In this document: positions 42,350 to 50,982 of the stretch, one piece after another
Layout of the letters: every line of letters begins with the position of its first letter
Numbering within the stretch: position 1 is the stretch's first letter
DNA from: Mitsuaria sp. PDC51
GTDB lineage: Bacteria > Pseudomonadota > Gammaproteobacteria > Burkholderiales > Burkholderiaceae_C
Direction: 5' to 3'
Assembly (NCBI RefSeq): GCF_900113225.1
Contig: NZ_FOZE01000002.1
Span: 1,984,001-2,048,000 of the forward strand
DNA: 64,000 bases
The notes under the pieces: model-generated
Databases searched by the model: none
Seen by the model: the letters and a program-made list of their open reading frames with translations, nothing else
Told to the model about the DNA's origin: nothing
Position numbers and translations under genes: made by a program

Positions 42350-43417
42350 ATGCCGCCACCGAAACCCGCCACCATCATCGACGTCGCTCGCGAAGCTGGC
42401 GTTTCCATCAAGACGGTTTCCCGGGTGCTGAACCAGGAGCCGGGTGTCCACTCCGAAACCCGCGAGGCGGTGCTCAAGGTCGTGGCCGACCTCAAGTACC
42501 GGCCCAAGCAATCCGCCCGCAGCCTGGCGGGTGGGCGCTCCTTCCTGATCGGCCTGCTGTACTACGACCCGTCGGCAGCCTTCGTCGGCGGTGTTCAGCA
42601 GGGCGCGACGCTGCGCTGCCGCGAGGCTGGCTACCACCTCGTGGTCGAATCCCTCCACAACGACGCGCCCGACCTGGCGATGCAGGTCGACCGCATGGTG
42701 TCGGCGCTGCGGCCGGACGGGATGATCCTGACCCCGCCGCTGTGCGACAACCCGCAGGTGCTGTCCGCGCTGCGCGAGAGCCACACGCCATGCGTGCTGA
42801 TCTCGCCCGCGGCCGACGAGCCCGACCATCCCAGCGTCCGCATGGACGACGTGCACGCGGCAGAGGAGATCACCAACCTGCTGATCAGCCTCGGTCACAC
42901 GCGGATCGCGATCATCAAGGGCGCGAAGGACCAGGTTGCGTCCAAGCGCCGCTACCAGGGCTACCTGGCGGCGCTGAAGGCGCATCGGATCGCCCTTGAC
43001 AAGGACCTGGTGGTGCAGGGCGACTTCACCTTCGACGCGGGCGTCGAGGCCGCCTACCAGCTGCTGAGCCGCCGCCAGCGCCCGACGGCCGTGTTCGCGA
43101 GCAACGACGACATGGCGCTGGGCGTGCTGGCCGCGGCGCAGCGGCTGGGCCTGTCGGTGCCGGGCGACCTCTCGATCGCGGGCTTCGACGACACGCCGGC
43201 GGCGGCGCGCGTCTGGCCGCCGCTGACCACGGTGCGCCAGCCGATGGACGACATGGCGCGCGCCGCGGTCGACCTGCTGATCGGCGCGCCGCGCGACGCG
43301 GATGCCGCAGCGCCCGTCAAGCCCAAGCACCACGTGCTGCCGCATGAACTGGTCGTGCGCGATTCCACCGCGGTACTGGGCGCCAAGGCGGCGCCGCGCG
43401 CGAAGAAGTCCAACTGA
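42350..43417 (+). CDS. LacI-family transcriptional regulator
   Basis: A 355-residue repressor. The N-terminal HTH has TIIDVAREAGVSIKTVSRVL and the hinge YRPKQSARSLAG. The periplasmic-binding-like effector domain includes ASNDDMALGVLAAAQ and IAGFDDTPAAARVWPPLTTV. It is separated from the divergent-promoter region of the TonB receptor only by the convergent halogenase gene, and two LacI-type operators lie before the receptor, so it most likely controls the glucoside locus in response to a sugar. Confidence 0.9.
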   Translation: MPPPKPATIIDVAREAGVSIKTVSRVLNQEPGVHSETREAVLKVVADLKYRPKQSARSLAGGRSFLIGLLYYDPSAAFVGGVQQGATLRCREAGYHLVVESLHNDAPDLAMQVDRMVSALRPDGMILTPPLCDNPQVLSALRESHTPCVLISPAADEPDHPSVRMDDVHAAEEITNLLISLGHTRIAIIKGAKDQVASKRRYQGYLAALKAHRIALDKDLVVQGDFTFDAGVEAAYQLLSRRQRPTAVFASNDDMALGVLAAAQRLGLSVPGDLSIAGFDDTPAAARVWPPLTTVRQPMDDMARAAVDLLIGAPRDADAAAPVKPKHHVLPHELVVRDSTAVLGAKAAPRAKKSN

Positions 43418-43441
43418 GCGATCGAAGGACCCGCCGCCCGA

Positions 43442-44995
43442 TCAGGCGGCTCGCCGATCCGCGCGCGCGAGGATCTGCTCGATCAAGGTCCGATGCGGCG
43501 GCAGGTCCCGGAGCGCATGCGCCCCCAGCTGCGCGATCGCCGCGAATTCCCGCCGCGCCTCCTCGCCGCGATGGAGCGGCGCCATCCAGGCGCCGGGCTC
43601 GGTTTTGAATTCCATGCCGTAGAGCACGTACTGCCAGCTCGCGGGCAGGTACATCTCGACGTCGGTGATGAAGTCCAGCCGCTGCGGCGGTCGGCAGCGC
43701 CACATCGCCAGCTTCTCCTTCAGCGAATCGGTGAACGAGGCCGGATCCGCGTTGTCGCGCCAGAACGCGGTATCGGTGCGCTGCGTCAGGCCGTAATGCA
43801 GCTTGATGAAGTCGACGATGCGCTCATACCGCGCCTTCATGAACGCGTTGAAGTGGCGCGCGACCGGTGCGGTGTCGCCGTTGAACGGGAACAGCTGGCC
43901 GATCAGGTAGGCGGCGGTCTCGATCAGCCCGATGCCGGACGATTCCAGCGGCTCCAGGAACCCGCCCGCCAGGCCCACCGCCACGCAGTTCTTCACCCAG
44001 TGCGTCTCGCGATAACCGATGTCCAGCGTGAGCCGCCGCGGCGTCAATCCATCGGACGCCGGGCCGATGTAGCGGCGCAGCACCCGCTCGGCATCGGCAT
44101 CGTCGCAATGGCGGCTGCTGTAGACATGCCCGATGCCGCGGCGCTCCTGCAGGCCGATGTCCCAGATCCAGCCGCTCTCCTGCGCGCTCGCGATCGTGTA
44201 CGAGGCGATCGGCGCCTCGGGCCGCGCATACGGTACCTGCATCGCCAGCGCACGGTCGACGAAGAGCACGTCGCGCATCGAGCGGAACGGCGAGCCCAGC
44301 GCCTCGCCGATGAGCCGGGCGCGGAAGCCGCTGCAATCGATGTAGAGCCCGGCTGTCAGCGTGCCGGCCTCGCGGGTGTGCACCGCGGCGATCGCCCCCT
44401 GTTCATCGAGGTCGACGCGATCCACCGTCGCGATCACGCGTCGCACGCCCAGGGCCTGGCCGTGCGTGGCGAGCAAGGTCGCGAAGCGGCCCGCGTCGAA
44501 GTGATACGCATGGTTCAGCGGGCCGAGGTAGTCGCCGTCGGCGGCCCGCTTCGGCCCATGCCGCGCGTCGGCGACGGCCTTCTGCAGCGTGACCGCCTCG
44601 GCGAACGCGCGCGTCGGCCCGGCCTCGCCGGCGAGCCAGTACGGCAGCAGCTCCGGCGCGCCGGGACGCTGGCTGGGCTGGCTGAACGGATGGAAGTAGT
44701 GATCGGCGCCGGGCGTGCCGGGCGGCCGGACCCAGTGGTCGAAGCGGATGCCCTGCTTGTAGGTGGCGGAGCAGGCCTGGAGGAACTCCGCCTCGCCGAT
44801 GCCGATCGCCGACAACGTCCCGCGGATGGACGGGAAGGTCCCCTCGCCGACACCGATGATGCCGATGTCGCTGGACTCGACCAGCGTGATGCGCACCCCG
44901 CCCTGCGCGGTGCCCAGCTGCCGCGCGAGGAAGGCGGCGGTCAGCCAGCCGGCCGTGCCGCCGCCGACGATGAGGATGTCCTGGATCGGGGTCAT
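43442..44995 (-). CDS. Flavin-dependent (tryptophan-type) halogenase family protein
   Basis: A 517-residue FADH2-dependent enzyme. The FAD motif GGGTAGW is at residue 9, the catalytic lysine is K80 in ATYKQGIRF (the PrnA Lys79 position), and GWIWDIGL matches the WxWxI signature that excludes monooxygenase activity. GGAGA precedes ATG 44995. It sits between the LacI gene and the TonB receptor, divergent from the latter. Homologues often neighbour TonB receptors in carbohydrate loci of Caulobacter and Xanthomonas, where their substrate is unclear; no secondary-metabolite genes are nearby. The partner flavin reductase is not seen. Confidence 0.88.
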   Translation of the reverse strand: MTPIQDILIVGGGTAGWLTAAFLARQLGTAQGGVRITLVESSDIGIIGVGEGTFPSIRGTLSAIGIGEAEFLQACSATYKQGIRFDHWVRPPGTPGADHYFHPFSQPSQRPGAPELLPYWLAGEAGPTRAFAEAVTLQKAVADARHGPKRAADGDYLGPLNHAYHFDAGRFATLLATHGQALGVRRVIATVDRVDLDEQGAIAAVHTREAGTLTAGLYIDCSGFRARLIGEALGSPFRSMRDVLFVDRALAMQVPYARPEAPIASYTIASAQESGWIWDIGLQERRGIGHVYSSRHCDDADAERVLRRYIGPASDGLTPRRLTLDIGYRETHWVKNCVAVGLAGGFLEPLESSGIGLIETAAYLIGQLFPFNGDTAPVARHFNAFMKARYERIVDFIKLHYGLTQRTDTAFWRDNADPASFTDSLKEKLAMWRCRPPQRLDFITDVEMYLPASWQYVLYGMEFKTEPGAWMAPLHRGEEARREFAAIAQLGAHALRDLPPHRTLIEQILARADRRAA

Positions 44996-45104
44996 GAAGG
45001 TCTCCGGGTCGTTGTGGTGTGTGGACGACAACCCCGTATCCATGGGGGTCCTGGGCGTCGCAGGTCTTCGTAGGCGGACTACGGGTAAATGATAGGGGCC
45101 AAGA

Positions 45105-45118
45105 TGACAACGATGTCA
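45105..45118. promoter_or_regulatory. LacI-type operator 1
   Basis: TGACAACGATGTCA, arms TGACA/TGTCA. Its centre is 24 bp from operator 2, a spacing that places both on the same DNA face roughly two turns apart. It lies between the halogenase and TonB receptor genes and could control both. Confidence 0.65.
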
Positions 45119-45127
45119 ACCGACCCG

Positions 45128-45157
45128 TTGACAACGTTGTCATGACGCTCCTACGAT
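45128..45157 (+). promoter_or_regulatory. Sigma-70-like promoter of the TonB receptor gene
   Basis: TTGACA at 45128-45133, an 18-base spacer and TACGAT at 45152-45157. It is followed by a leader of about 60 bases with GGAG before ATG 45224. Confidence 0.6.
45129..45142. promoter_or_regulatory. LacI-type operator 2, perfect palindrome
   Basis: TGACAACGTTGTCA is a perfect 14-bp palindrome overlapping the -35 element TTGACA of the receptor promoter. A bound repressor would exclude RNA polymerase. Confidence 0.75.
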
Positions 45158-45223
45158 GTATCGAAACTACAAGAACAACCCCGGATCAGAGCTTCACCTC
45201 GAGAGTCCACTGGAGACAACAAC

Positions 45224-47677
45224 ATGACCGACCGCCTCATCCGCCGGCCGCGCCTTGGCCTGGCTTCGCCCATTCAGATCGCCGTGCTGGCCCTGCTCGC
45301 CAGCGCTGCGCACGCCCAGTCCGCCGAGGCGCCCGCGCCGCAGGCCGAGACCTCTTCCACCGCTTCCACCGCCGCGACCGCTGCCGCCGACGGCAAGGAC
45401 AGCAAGGCGCTGCCGCAGGTCGTGGTGACCGCGACCAAGCGCTCGACCTCGCTGCAGAAGACCCCGATTGCAGTGACAGCGATCAGCGCCTCGACGATCG
45501 AGGACAACCACGTCAAGAGCATGCTCGACGTGTTCAACCTCGTGCCCAGCATGCAGGGCACCGGGCAGGGTGACCACGGCATCGTCAGCATCACGCTGCG
45601 CGGCATCGGCAACGACTCGGCCAAGACCGAGTACGCCGACCCCGAAGTGGCGCTGTTCGTCGACGGCGTCTTCGCGCCGCGCCCCGAAGGCGCCGCCACG
45701 ATGCTGTTCGACCTCGACGGCATCGAGGTCCTGCGCGGTCCGCAGGGCACGCTGTGGGGCCGCAACTCCACCGTCGGCACCATCAACATGAAGACGGCCA
45801 AGCCGGTGCTGAAGGACAGCTCCGGCTACCTGGAGGTCGGCACCGGCAGCTACAACCGCCTGGGCGCCAAGGGCGCGGTCAACATCCCGCTGAGCGACAC
45901 GCTCGCGGCGCGCGTGGCCTTCATCCACGAGCAGCACGACGGCTACGTCGACTACCAGAAGCCCACGCAGTACACGCTCGCGCAGCAGCAGGCGGCCTAC
46001 AACGCGGGCAACACGGCCGGCAACTTCCCGGCCTTCCAGCCGATCAACTACAACCTGTTCGTCACCGGCGGCCCGAAGTACAACGCCCAGGACCAGACCG
46101 CCGCGCGCCTGAGCTTCCTCTGGCAGCCGGTCAAGACCTTCCGCTGGGACCTGTCGCTGGAGCAGTTCGCCGATCGCGGCACGCCGGCGATGAGCCTGAT
46201 GCAGACGCCGCGCGCCGGCGAGAAGCTGTGGTCCGCGCTGATCGACACCGCGCCCTCGCTCAAGCGGGACTCCACCTCGATCCGCAGCCGCATGGAATAC
46301 GACATGGGCGGCATGGCGCTGGCCTACGTCGCGGGCTACACGAGCTTCAAGGGCTCGGGCACCTACGACCAGGACTTCGGCGTGAACATGCCGACCAGCT
46401 TCACCACCGGCGCGACGCACCAGGAAGACAACACCGTCTGGACGCGCTACCGCAGCCAGAGCCATGAAGTGACGCTGCAGAGCACGCAGAAGCAGACCAT
46501 CGACTGGGTGCTGGGCCTGTACTACGCGGCCGAGGACAACGGCATCCGCTTCGACATCCCGATCATGAACGGCACCCAGCAGGGCACCGTCAACTGGCAG
46601 GGCTCGTTCATCCAGCCCAAGGAGACCGTCGATTCCAAGGCCGCCTTCGGCCAGGCGACCTGGAACCTGACCGATGCGCTGCACCTCACCGGCGGCCTGC
46701 GCTACACCCATGACGACCGCAAGAACGTCGGCGGTCGCGGCTGGTTCTGGGCCGGCAACGCCGCCGCGCCGCAGATCCCGCTGAACCCGACGATCGACCC
46801 GACCGATCCGGCCAACGGCTACAGCGCCGGCAACATCAACGATGCCCATTACAAGGGCAGCAAGACCACCTGGCTGGCGCGCGCGACCTACGACCTGAGC
46901 AAGGACGCGATGGCCTACGCCAGCGTGTCGACCGGCTACAAGTCGGGCGGCACCGGCGACGGCGGCCTGCCCTACGGGCCGGAGACGCTGACCAACTACG
47001 AGGTCGGCTACAAGACCTCGCTGCTGGACGGTCGCATGACCTTCAACATCAGCGCGTACCACATGAAGTTCAAGGACTTCCAGTTCAGCGCGCCGGTGAT
47101 CGTCAACGGCAACCGCCAGTTCGCCTACTCCAACGCCGAAGGCGCCAAGGTCTCCGGCCTGGAGATCGAGACCGCCTGGATGATCACCAACGACGACAAG
47201 CTGCAGCTGTCGGCCTCGTACACCAAGACCAAGCTGGGCCAGCTGGTGGCGGCGTCCAACGACTACCAGCTGCCGGTCTGCACCGAGCCGAACCTGACCG
47301 GCAACTGCCTGAACGTCACCGGCAACGAGCTGCCGCACGCGCCCAAGGTCGCCATCCAGCTGATGTACGAGCATGTGTTCCCGCTCGCCAACGGCGACCA
47401 GGTCGCGCCGCGCATCAGTTACCACTACCAATCGGCGAACTGGCTGTCGGTCTTCAACCTCGGCGACGGCGATCGCCAGAAGGCCTACTCGACCGCCGAC
47501 ATCGCGGTGCGCTACTCGTCGAAGAAGAACTGGTACGTCGACGCCTTCGTGCGCAACGTCTCGGACGAGAAGATCAAGACCAGCGCCGGCAGCTCGGGCA
47601 GCTTCGCCAATCCGATCTGGACCGCGCAGTACGCCGCGCCGCGCACCTTCGGCCTGAACGCGGGCTACAACTTCTGA
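45224..47677 (+). CDS. TonB-dependent outer-membrane receptor
   Basis: An 817-residue receptor with a signal peptide cleaved near AHAQS. A low-complexity Ala/Thr linker leads to a TonB-box-like LPQVVVTATKR. The plug domain contains PSMQGTGQGDHGIVSITLRG and EVLRGPQGTLWGRNSTVGTI. A 22-strand barrel ends with aromatic GLNAGYNF. This iron-independent type commonly imports oligosaccharides, and the downstream sugar importer, GH1 enzyme and glucokinase point to beta-glucosides. Expression is probably repressed by the neighbouring LacI protein. Confidence 0.92.
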   Translation: MTDRLIRRPRLGLASPIQIAVLALLASAAHAQSAEAPAPQAETSSTASTAATAAADGKDSKALPQVVVTATKRSTSLQKTPIAVTAISASTIEDNHVKSMLDVFNLVPSMQGTGQGDHGIVSITLRGIGNDSAKTEYADPEVALFVDGVFAPRPEGAATMLFDLDGIEVLRGPQGTLWGRNSTVGTINMKTAKPVLKDSSGYLEVGTGSYNRLGAKGAVNIPLSDTLAARVAFIHEQHDGYVDYQKPTQYTLAQQQAAYNAGNTAGNFPAFQPINYNLFVTGGPKYNAQDQTAARLSFLWQPVKTFRWDLSLEQFADRGTPAMSLMQTPRAGEKLWSALIDTAPSLKRDSTSIRSRMEYDMGGMALAYVAGYTSFKGSGTYDQDFGVNMPTSFTTGATHQEDNTVWTRYRSQSHEVTLQSTQKQTIDWVLGLYYAAEDNGIRFDIPIMNGTQQGTVNWQGSFIQPKETVDSKAAFGQATWNLTDALHLTGGLRYTHDDRKNVGGRGWFWAGNAAAPQIPLNPTIDPTDPANGYSAGNINDAHYKGSKTTWLARATYDLSKDAMAYASVSTGYKSGGTGDGGLPYGPETLTNYEVGYKTSLLDGRMTFNISAYHMKFKDFQFSAPVIVNGNRQFAYSNAEGAKVSGLEIETAWMITNDDKLQLSASYTKTKLGQLVAASNDYQLPVCTEPNLTGNCLNVTGNELPHAPKVAIQLMYEHVFPLANGDQVAPRISYHYQSANWLSVFNLGDGDRQKAYSTADIAVRYSSKKNWYVDAFVRNVSDEKIKTSAGSSGSFANPIWTAQYAAPRTFGLNAGYNF

Positions 47678-47741
47678 GCCCTCGGGCCCGGTTGTTCTCT
47701 GCTCCGTCCGCTGCCCCGAGTCTCCCGCGCAGGTCCCGTCG

Positions 47742-49073
47742 ATGGTCACCCCCGATGCCACCGACGACCGCGCGAGGGCCGAGGGACTGGCGGGCACGCT
47801 GACCCGGCGCTCGGCGGCCGGCGCGCTGCTGGCCGCCGGGCTGTCCGCCGCCATGCCGGCGGCGGCGCAGACCCCCGCGACGCGCGCACCGGCCTCGGTG
47901 CTGCGCGTCGCCACCTTTCCCGACCTCGACCGAGCCGCGATCGCCGCGGCGCCGCGTTGGCGCGCGCGCCATCCGGAGGTCGAGCTCAAGCTGCTGTCGA
48001 TGCAGTACGCCGATCACCACCTGTCGATGACGACGGCGCTGGCGACCGGCTCCGGCCTGCCCGACGTGATGGCGATCGACCTGCGCTACATCGGCAAGTT
48101 CGCCGGCTCGGGTGGTTTCGTCGATCTCAACCAGGCGCCGTACCTGGCCGCGTCGCATGCGGATGACTACGTCCGCTTCGCGATGGCGCAGGGCGCCGGA
48201 CCCGGCGGCACGCAGGTGGCGATTCCGGCCGACATCGGCCCCGGCACGCTGATCTACCGCAAGGACCTGCTCGACCGCGCCGGCGTCAGCGAGGCCGAGA
48301 TCACCCGCGACTGGTCCGCCTACCTGTCCGCCGGCGAGCGCCTGCGCAAGGCCACCGGCGCCTACCTGATGGCCGACGCCGCCGACCTGCGCGACATCGC
48401 GCTGCGCCAGGGCCTGCGCGATGGCGAGGGCCTGTACTTCGACGCCGACGGCCGCGTGCTGGTCGAGTCGGCGCGCTTCCGCCAGGCCTTCGAGCTCGGC
48501 CGCGCCGCGCGCCGCGCCGGCCTCGATGCCCGCGCGATCGCCTGGACCAACGACTGGGCGGCGGGCTTCAAGCAGGGGCGCATCGCCACCCAGATGATCG
48601 GCGCCTGGCTCGTCGGCCAGCTGCGCAACTGGATCGCGCCCGCGACCTCGGGCCTGTGGCGCTCGGCGCCGCTGCCCGGCGGCGTGCGCGCGGCCTACGG
48701 CGGCTCCTTCTATGCGATCCCGAAGAAGGCGGCCAACAAGGCGGCCGCGTGGGACTTCATCCGGCTGATGACGGCCGATGCCGAGGTGCAGCGCGAGAGC
48801 CTGAAGGCGCTCGACAGCTTCCCGGCGATGCGGGCGGTGCTGGACGACCCGGTGATGGACGAGCCGATCGCGTTCCTCGGTGGGCAGCGCGCGCGCCAGC
48901 TGTGGCGCGAGACCGCGGTGCGCATTCCCGCGATCCCGGTCAACCGCTTCGACGCGCTCGCGACGACGGTGATCCGCGACGAGTTCGAACGCGTCATCGC
49001 CCGTGGCAAGGCCATTCCCGAGGCGCTGGCCGACGCCCGCCGCCTGATCGAGCGCCGCGCGCGCCGTCGCTGA
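47742..49073 (+). CDS. ABC sugar transporter substrate-binding protein
   Basis: A 443-residue periplasmic binding protein of the MalE/extracellular-1 class. The export signal contains LTRRSAAGALLAAGLSAA, which looks Tat-compatible. Typical features are the SGLPDVMAIDLRYIGKFA region, AAYGGSFYAIPKKAANKAAA and EALADARRLIERRAR at the end. It delivers sugar to the permeases encoded directly downstream. It lies 64 bp after the receptor gene. Confidence 0.87.
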   Translation: MVTPDATDDRARAEGLAGTLTRRSAAGALLAAGLSAAMPAAAQTPATRAPASVLRVATFPDLDRAAIAAAPRWRARHPEVELKLLSMQYADHHLSMTTALATGSGLPDVMAIDLRYIGKFAGSGGFVDLNQAPYLAASHADDYVRFAMAQGAGPGGTQVAIPADIGPGTLIYRKDLLDRAGVSEAEITRDWSAYLSAGERLRKATGAYLMADAADLRDIALRQGLRDGEGLYFDADGRVLVESARFRQAFELGRAARRAGLDARAIAWTNDWAAGFKQGRIATQMIGAWLVGQLRNWIAPATSGLWRSAPLPGGVRAAYGGSFYAIPKKAANKAAAWDFIRLMTADAEVQRESLKALDSFPAMRAVLDDPVMDEPIAFLGGQRARQLWRETAVRIPAIPVNRFDALATTVIRDEFERVIARGKAIPEALADARRLIERRARRR

Positions 49074-49085
49074 GGAGCCGCACCC

Positions 49086-50075
49086 ATGTCCGCGCCACCA
49101 CGCGACTCCCGCCCGCGCCGCCTGCCGGCGCTGCGCTCGCGCCGGATCGCGCCCTACCTGTTCATCGCGCCGTTCTTCGCGCTGTTCCTGGTGTTCGGCC
49201 TGTTCCCGCTGCTGTTCTCGATCTACCTGTCGCTGCAGCAGTGGAACCCCGCCGACGGCCTGCACACGATGCACTGGGTCGGACTCGAGAACTACGGCTA
49301 TGCGCTCACCGACCCGTGGTTCTGGGATGCGCTCTACAACACCGCCTGGTTCGCGCTGGTGTCGGGGCTGCCGCAGCACCTGGTGGCGGTGCCGCTGGCC
49401 TTCTTCATCCACCGCCGCTTCAAGCGCGGCCGCGACCTGGTCGTCGGCGCCTATTTCGTCCCGTACATCACCTCCAGCGTCGCGATCGCGCTGATCTTCA
49501 CGACGCTCTACTCGAAGGACTACGGCCTGATCAACGCGGCGCTGGCGGAGCTGACGCGCATCCCGTTCATCGGCAGCCCGCTGGCCTCGTTGACCGCGCT
49601 GCGGGAGGGCGGCATCGACTGGCTCGGCGACGCCGACGTCACCCGGCCGGCCGTCGCCTTCGTCGTGTTCTGGCGCTACCTGGGCTGGAACCTGGTGCTC
49701 TACCTGTCGGCGCTGCAGGTCATCGACAAGGACCTCTACGAGGCCGCGACGCTGGATGGCGCGAGCGAGTGGCAGCAGTTCCGCCATGTCACGCTGCCGC
49801 TGCTCAAGCCGATGATGTTCTTCGCGGTGACGCTGACGATCATCGGCAACCTGCAGCTGTTCGAGGAGCCCTTCATCCTGGTGGACGGCGAGAAGGGCGT
49901 GGCCTCGTCGGTGATGACGACGGCGATCTTCATGTACCGCACGGCCTTCTCCGACGGCGACTTCGGCACCGCCTCGGCGATGTCCTGGCTGATGTTCGTG
50001 CTGATCGCCGCGCTGACCTGGCTCAACGCGAAGCTGTTCGGCCGCGACCCGGGAGGCCGCCATGGCGCGCGCTGA
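49086..50075 (+). CDS. ABC sugar permease, MalF type
   Basis: A 329-residue inner-membrane protein with about six helices, beginning RIAPYLFIAPFFALFLVFGL. The EAA loop that contacts the ATPase reads EAATLDGASEWQQFRHVTLP. It pairs with the next permease, whose start overlaps its 3' end by 14 bp. GAGGAG precedes the ATG. Confidence 0.9.
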   Translation: MSAPPRDSRPRRLPALRSRRIAPYLFIAPFFALFLVFGLFPLLFSIYLSLQQWNPADGLHTMHWVGLENYGYALTDPWFWDALYNTAWFALVSGLPQHLVAVPLAFFIHRRFKRGRDLVVGAYFVPYITSSVAIALIFTTLYSKDYGLINAALAELTRIPFIGSPLASLTALREGGIDWLGDADVTRPAVAFVVFWRYLGWNLVLYLSALQVIDKDLYEAATLDGASEWQQFRHVTLPLLKPMMFFAVTLTIIGNLQLFEEPFILVDGEKGVASSVMTTAIFMYRTAFSDGDFGTASAMSWLMFVLIAALTWLNAKLFGRDPGGRHGAR

Positions 50076-50952
50076 CGGCCTGCCGATGCGGCCCGCGCCG
50101 ACGCGCGACGGCCGCGCGACGCGCGCCCGCCGCCCCGCGGGCCGGCCCTGGCTCGCCTGGGGCCTGGTGATCGTGGGCGCGCTGGTGCTGGTCTCGCCGC
50201 TGTACTTCACCTTCGTCTTCGCGACGCAGGACCGCGCGGCCATCTTCGACACGCCGCCGCCGCTGTGGTTCGGCGACGCGGCAGGGTCCAACCTGCGGCT
50301 GCTGCAGGAGCGGCTGCCGTTCTGGCGCAACCTGGGCATGAGCCTGTACGTCGCGTCGATGACGACGGCGCTGAACCTGCTGCTGTGCTCGCTGGCCGGC
50401 TACGCCTTCGCGATCTACGAGTTCCGCTTCAAGCGCGCGCTCTTCGCGATCGTGCTGGGCTCGATGATGCTGCCGGCCTTCCTGCACATGATCCCGAGCT
50501 TCATGGTCATGGACGCGCTGGGCTGGATCGACGAGCCGCGCGCGCTCTACGTGCAGGCGGCCGCCAACGCGCTGGGCATCTTCCTGATGCGGCAGTACAT
50601 CGGCTCGGCCATCCCGCCGGACCTGATCGACGCCGCGCGCATCGACGGCTGCGGCGAGTTCCGCATCTTCTGGTCCATCGTGCTGCCGCTGCTCAAGCCC
50701 GCGCTGGGCACGCTGGGCCTGATCACCTTCATCGCGAGCTGGAACAACTTCGTCGCGCCGCTGGTCGTGATGCGCTCGGCCGAGCACTACACGCTGCCGC
50801 TGGCGCTGCGCTCGATGCAGGCCCCCAACAACACCGAATGGGGCGCGCTGATGATGGGCAGCGCCATCGCGATGCTGCCGCTGTTGGTGGCCTACCTCTT
50901 CAGCGCCCGGCGGCTGGTCGCCGGGCTGACCTCCGGCGCCGTGCGCGGCTGA
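50062..50952 (+). CDS. ABC sugar permease, MalG type
   Basis: A 296-residue permease with six helices and the EAA loop DAARIDGCGEFRIFWSIVLP. It starts inside the preceding permease gene with GGAGG upstream. The cognate ATPase (MsmK/UgpC type) is not encoded in the locus and must come from elsewhere in the genome. Confidence 0.9.
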   Translation: MARADGLPMRPAPTRDGRATRARRPAGRPWLAWGLVIVGALVLVSPLYFTFVFATQDRAAIFDTPPPLWFGDAAGSNLRLLQERLPFWRNLGMSLYVASMTTALNLLLCSLAGYAFAIYEFRFKRALFAIVLGSMMLPAFLHMIPSFMVMDALGWIDEPRALYVQAAANALGIFLMRQYIGSAIPPDLIDAARIDGCGEFRIFWSIVLPLLKPALGTLGLITFIASWNNFVAPLVVMRSAEHYTLPLALRSMQAPNNTEWGALMMGSAIAMLPLLVAYLFSARRLVAGLTSGAVRG

Positions 50953-50982
50953 CCGGCCTCGCCGCCCAGTGACCCCCTCGCC

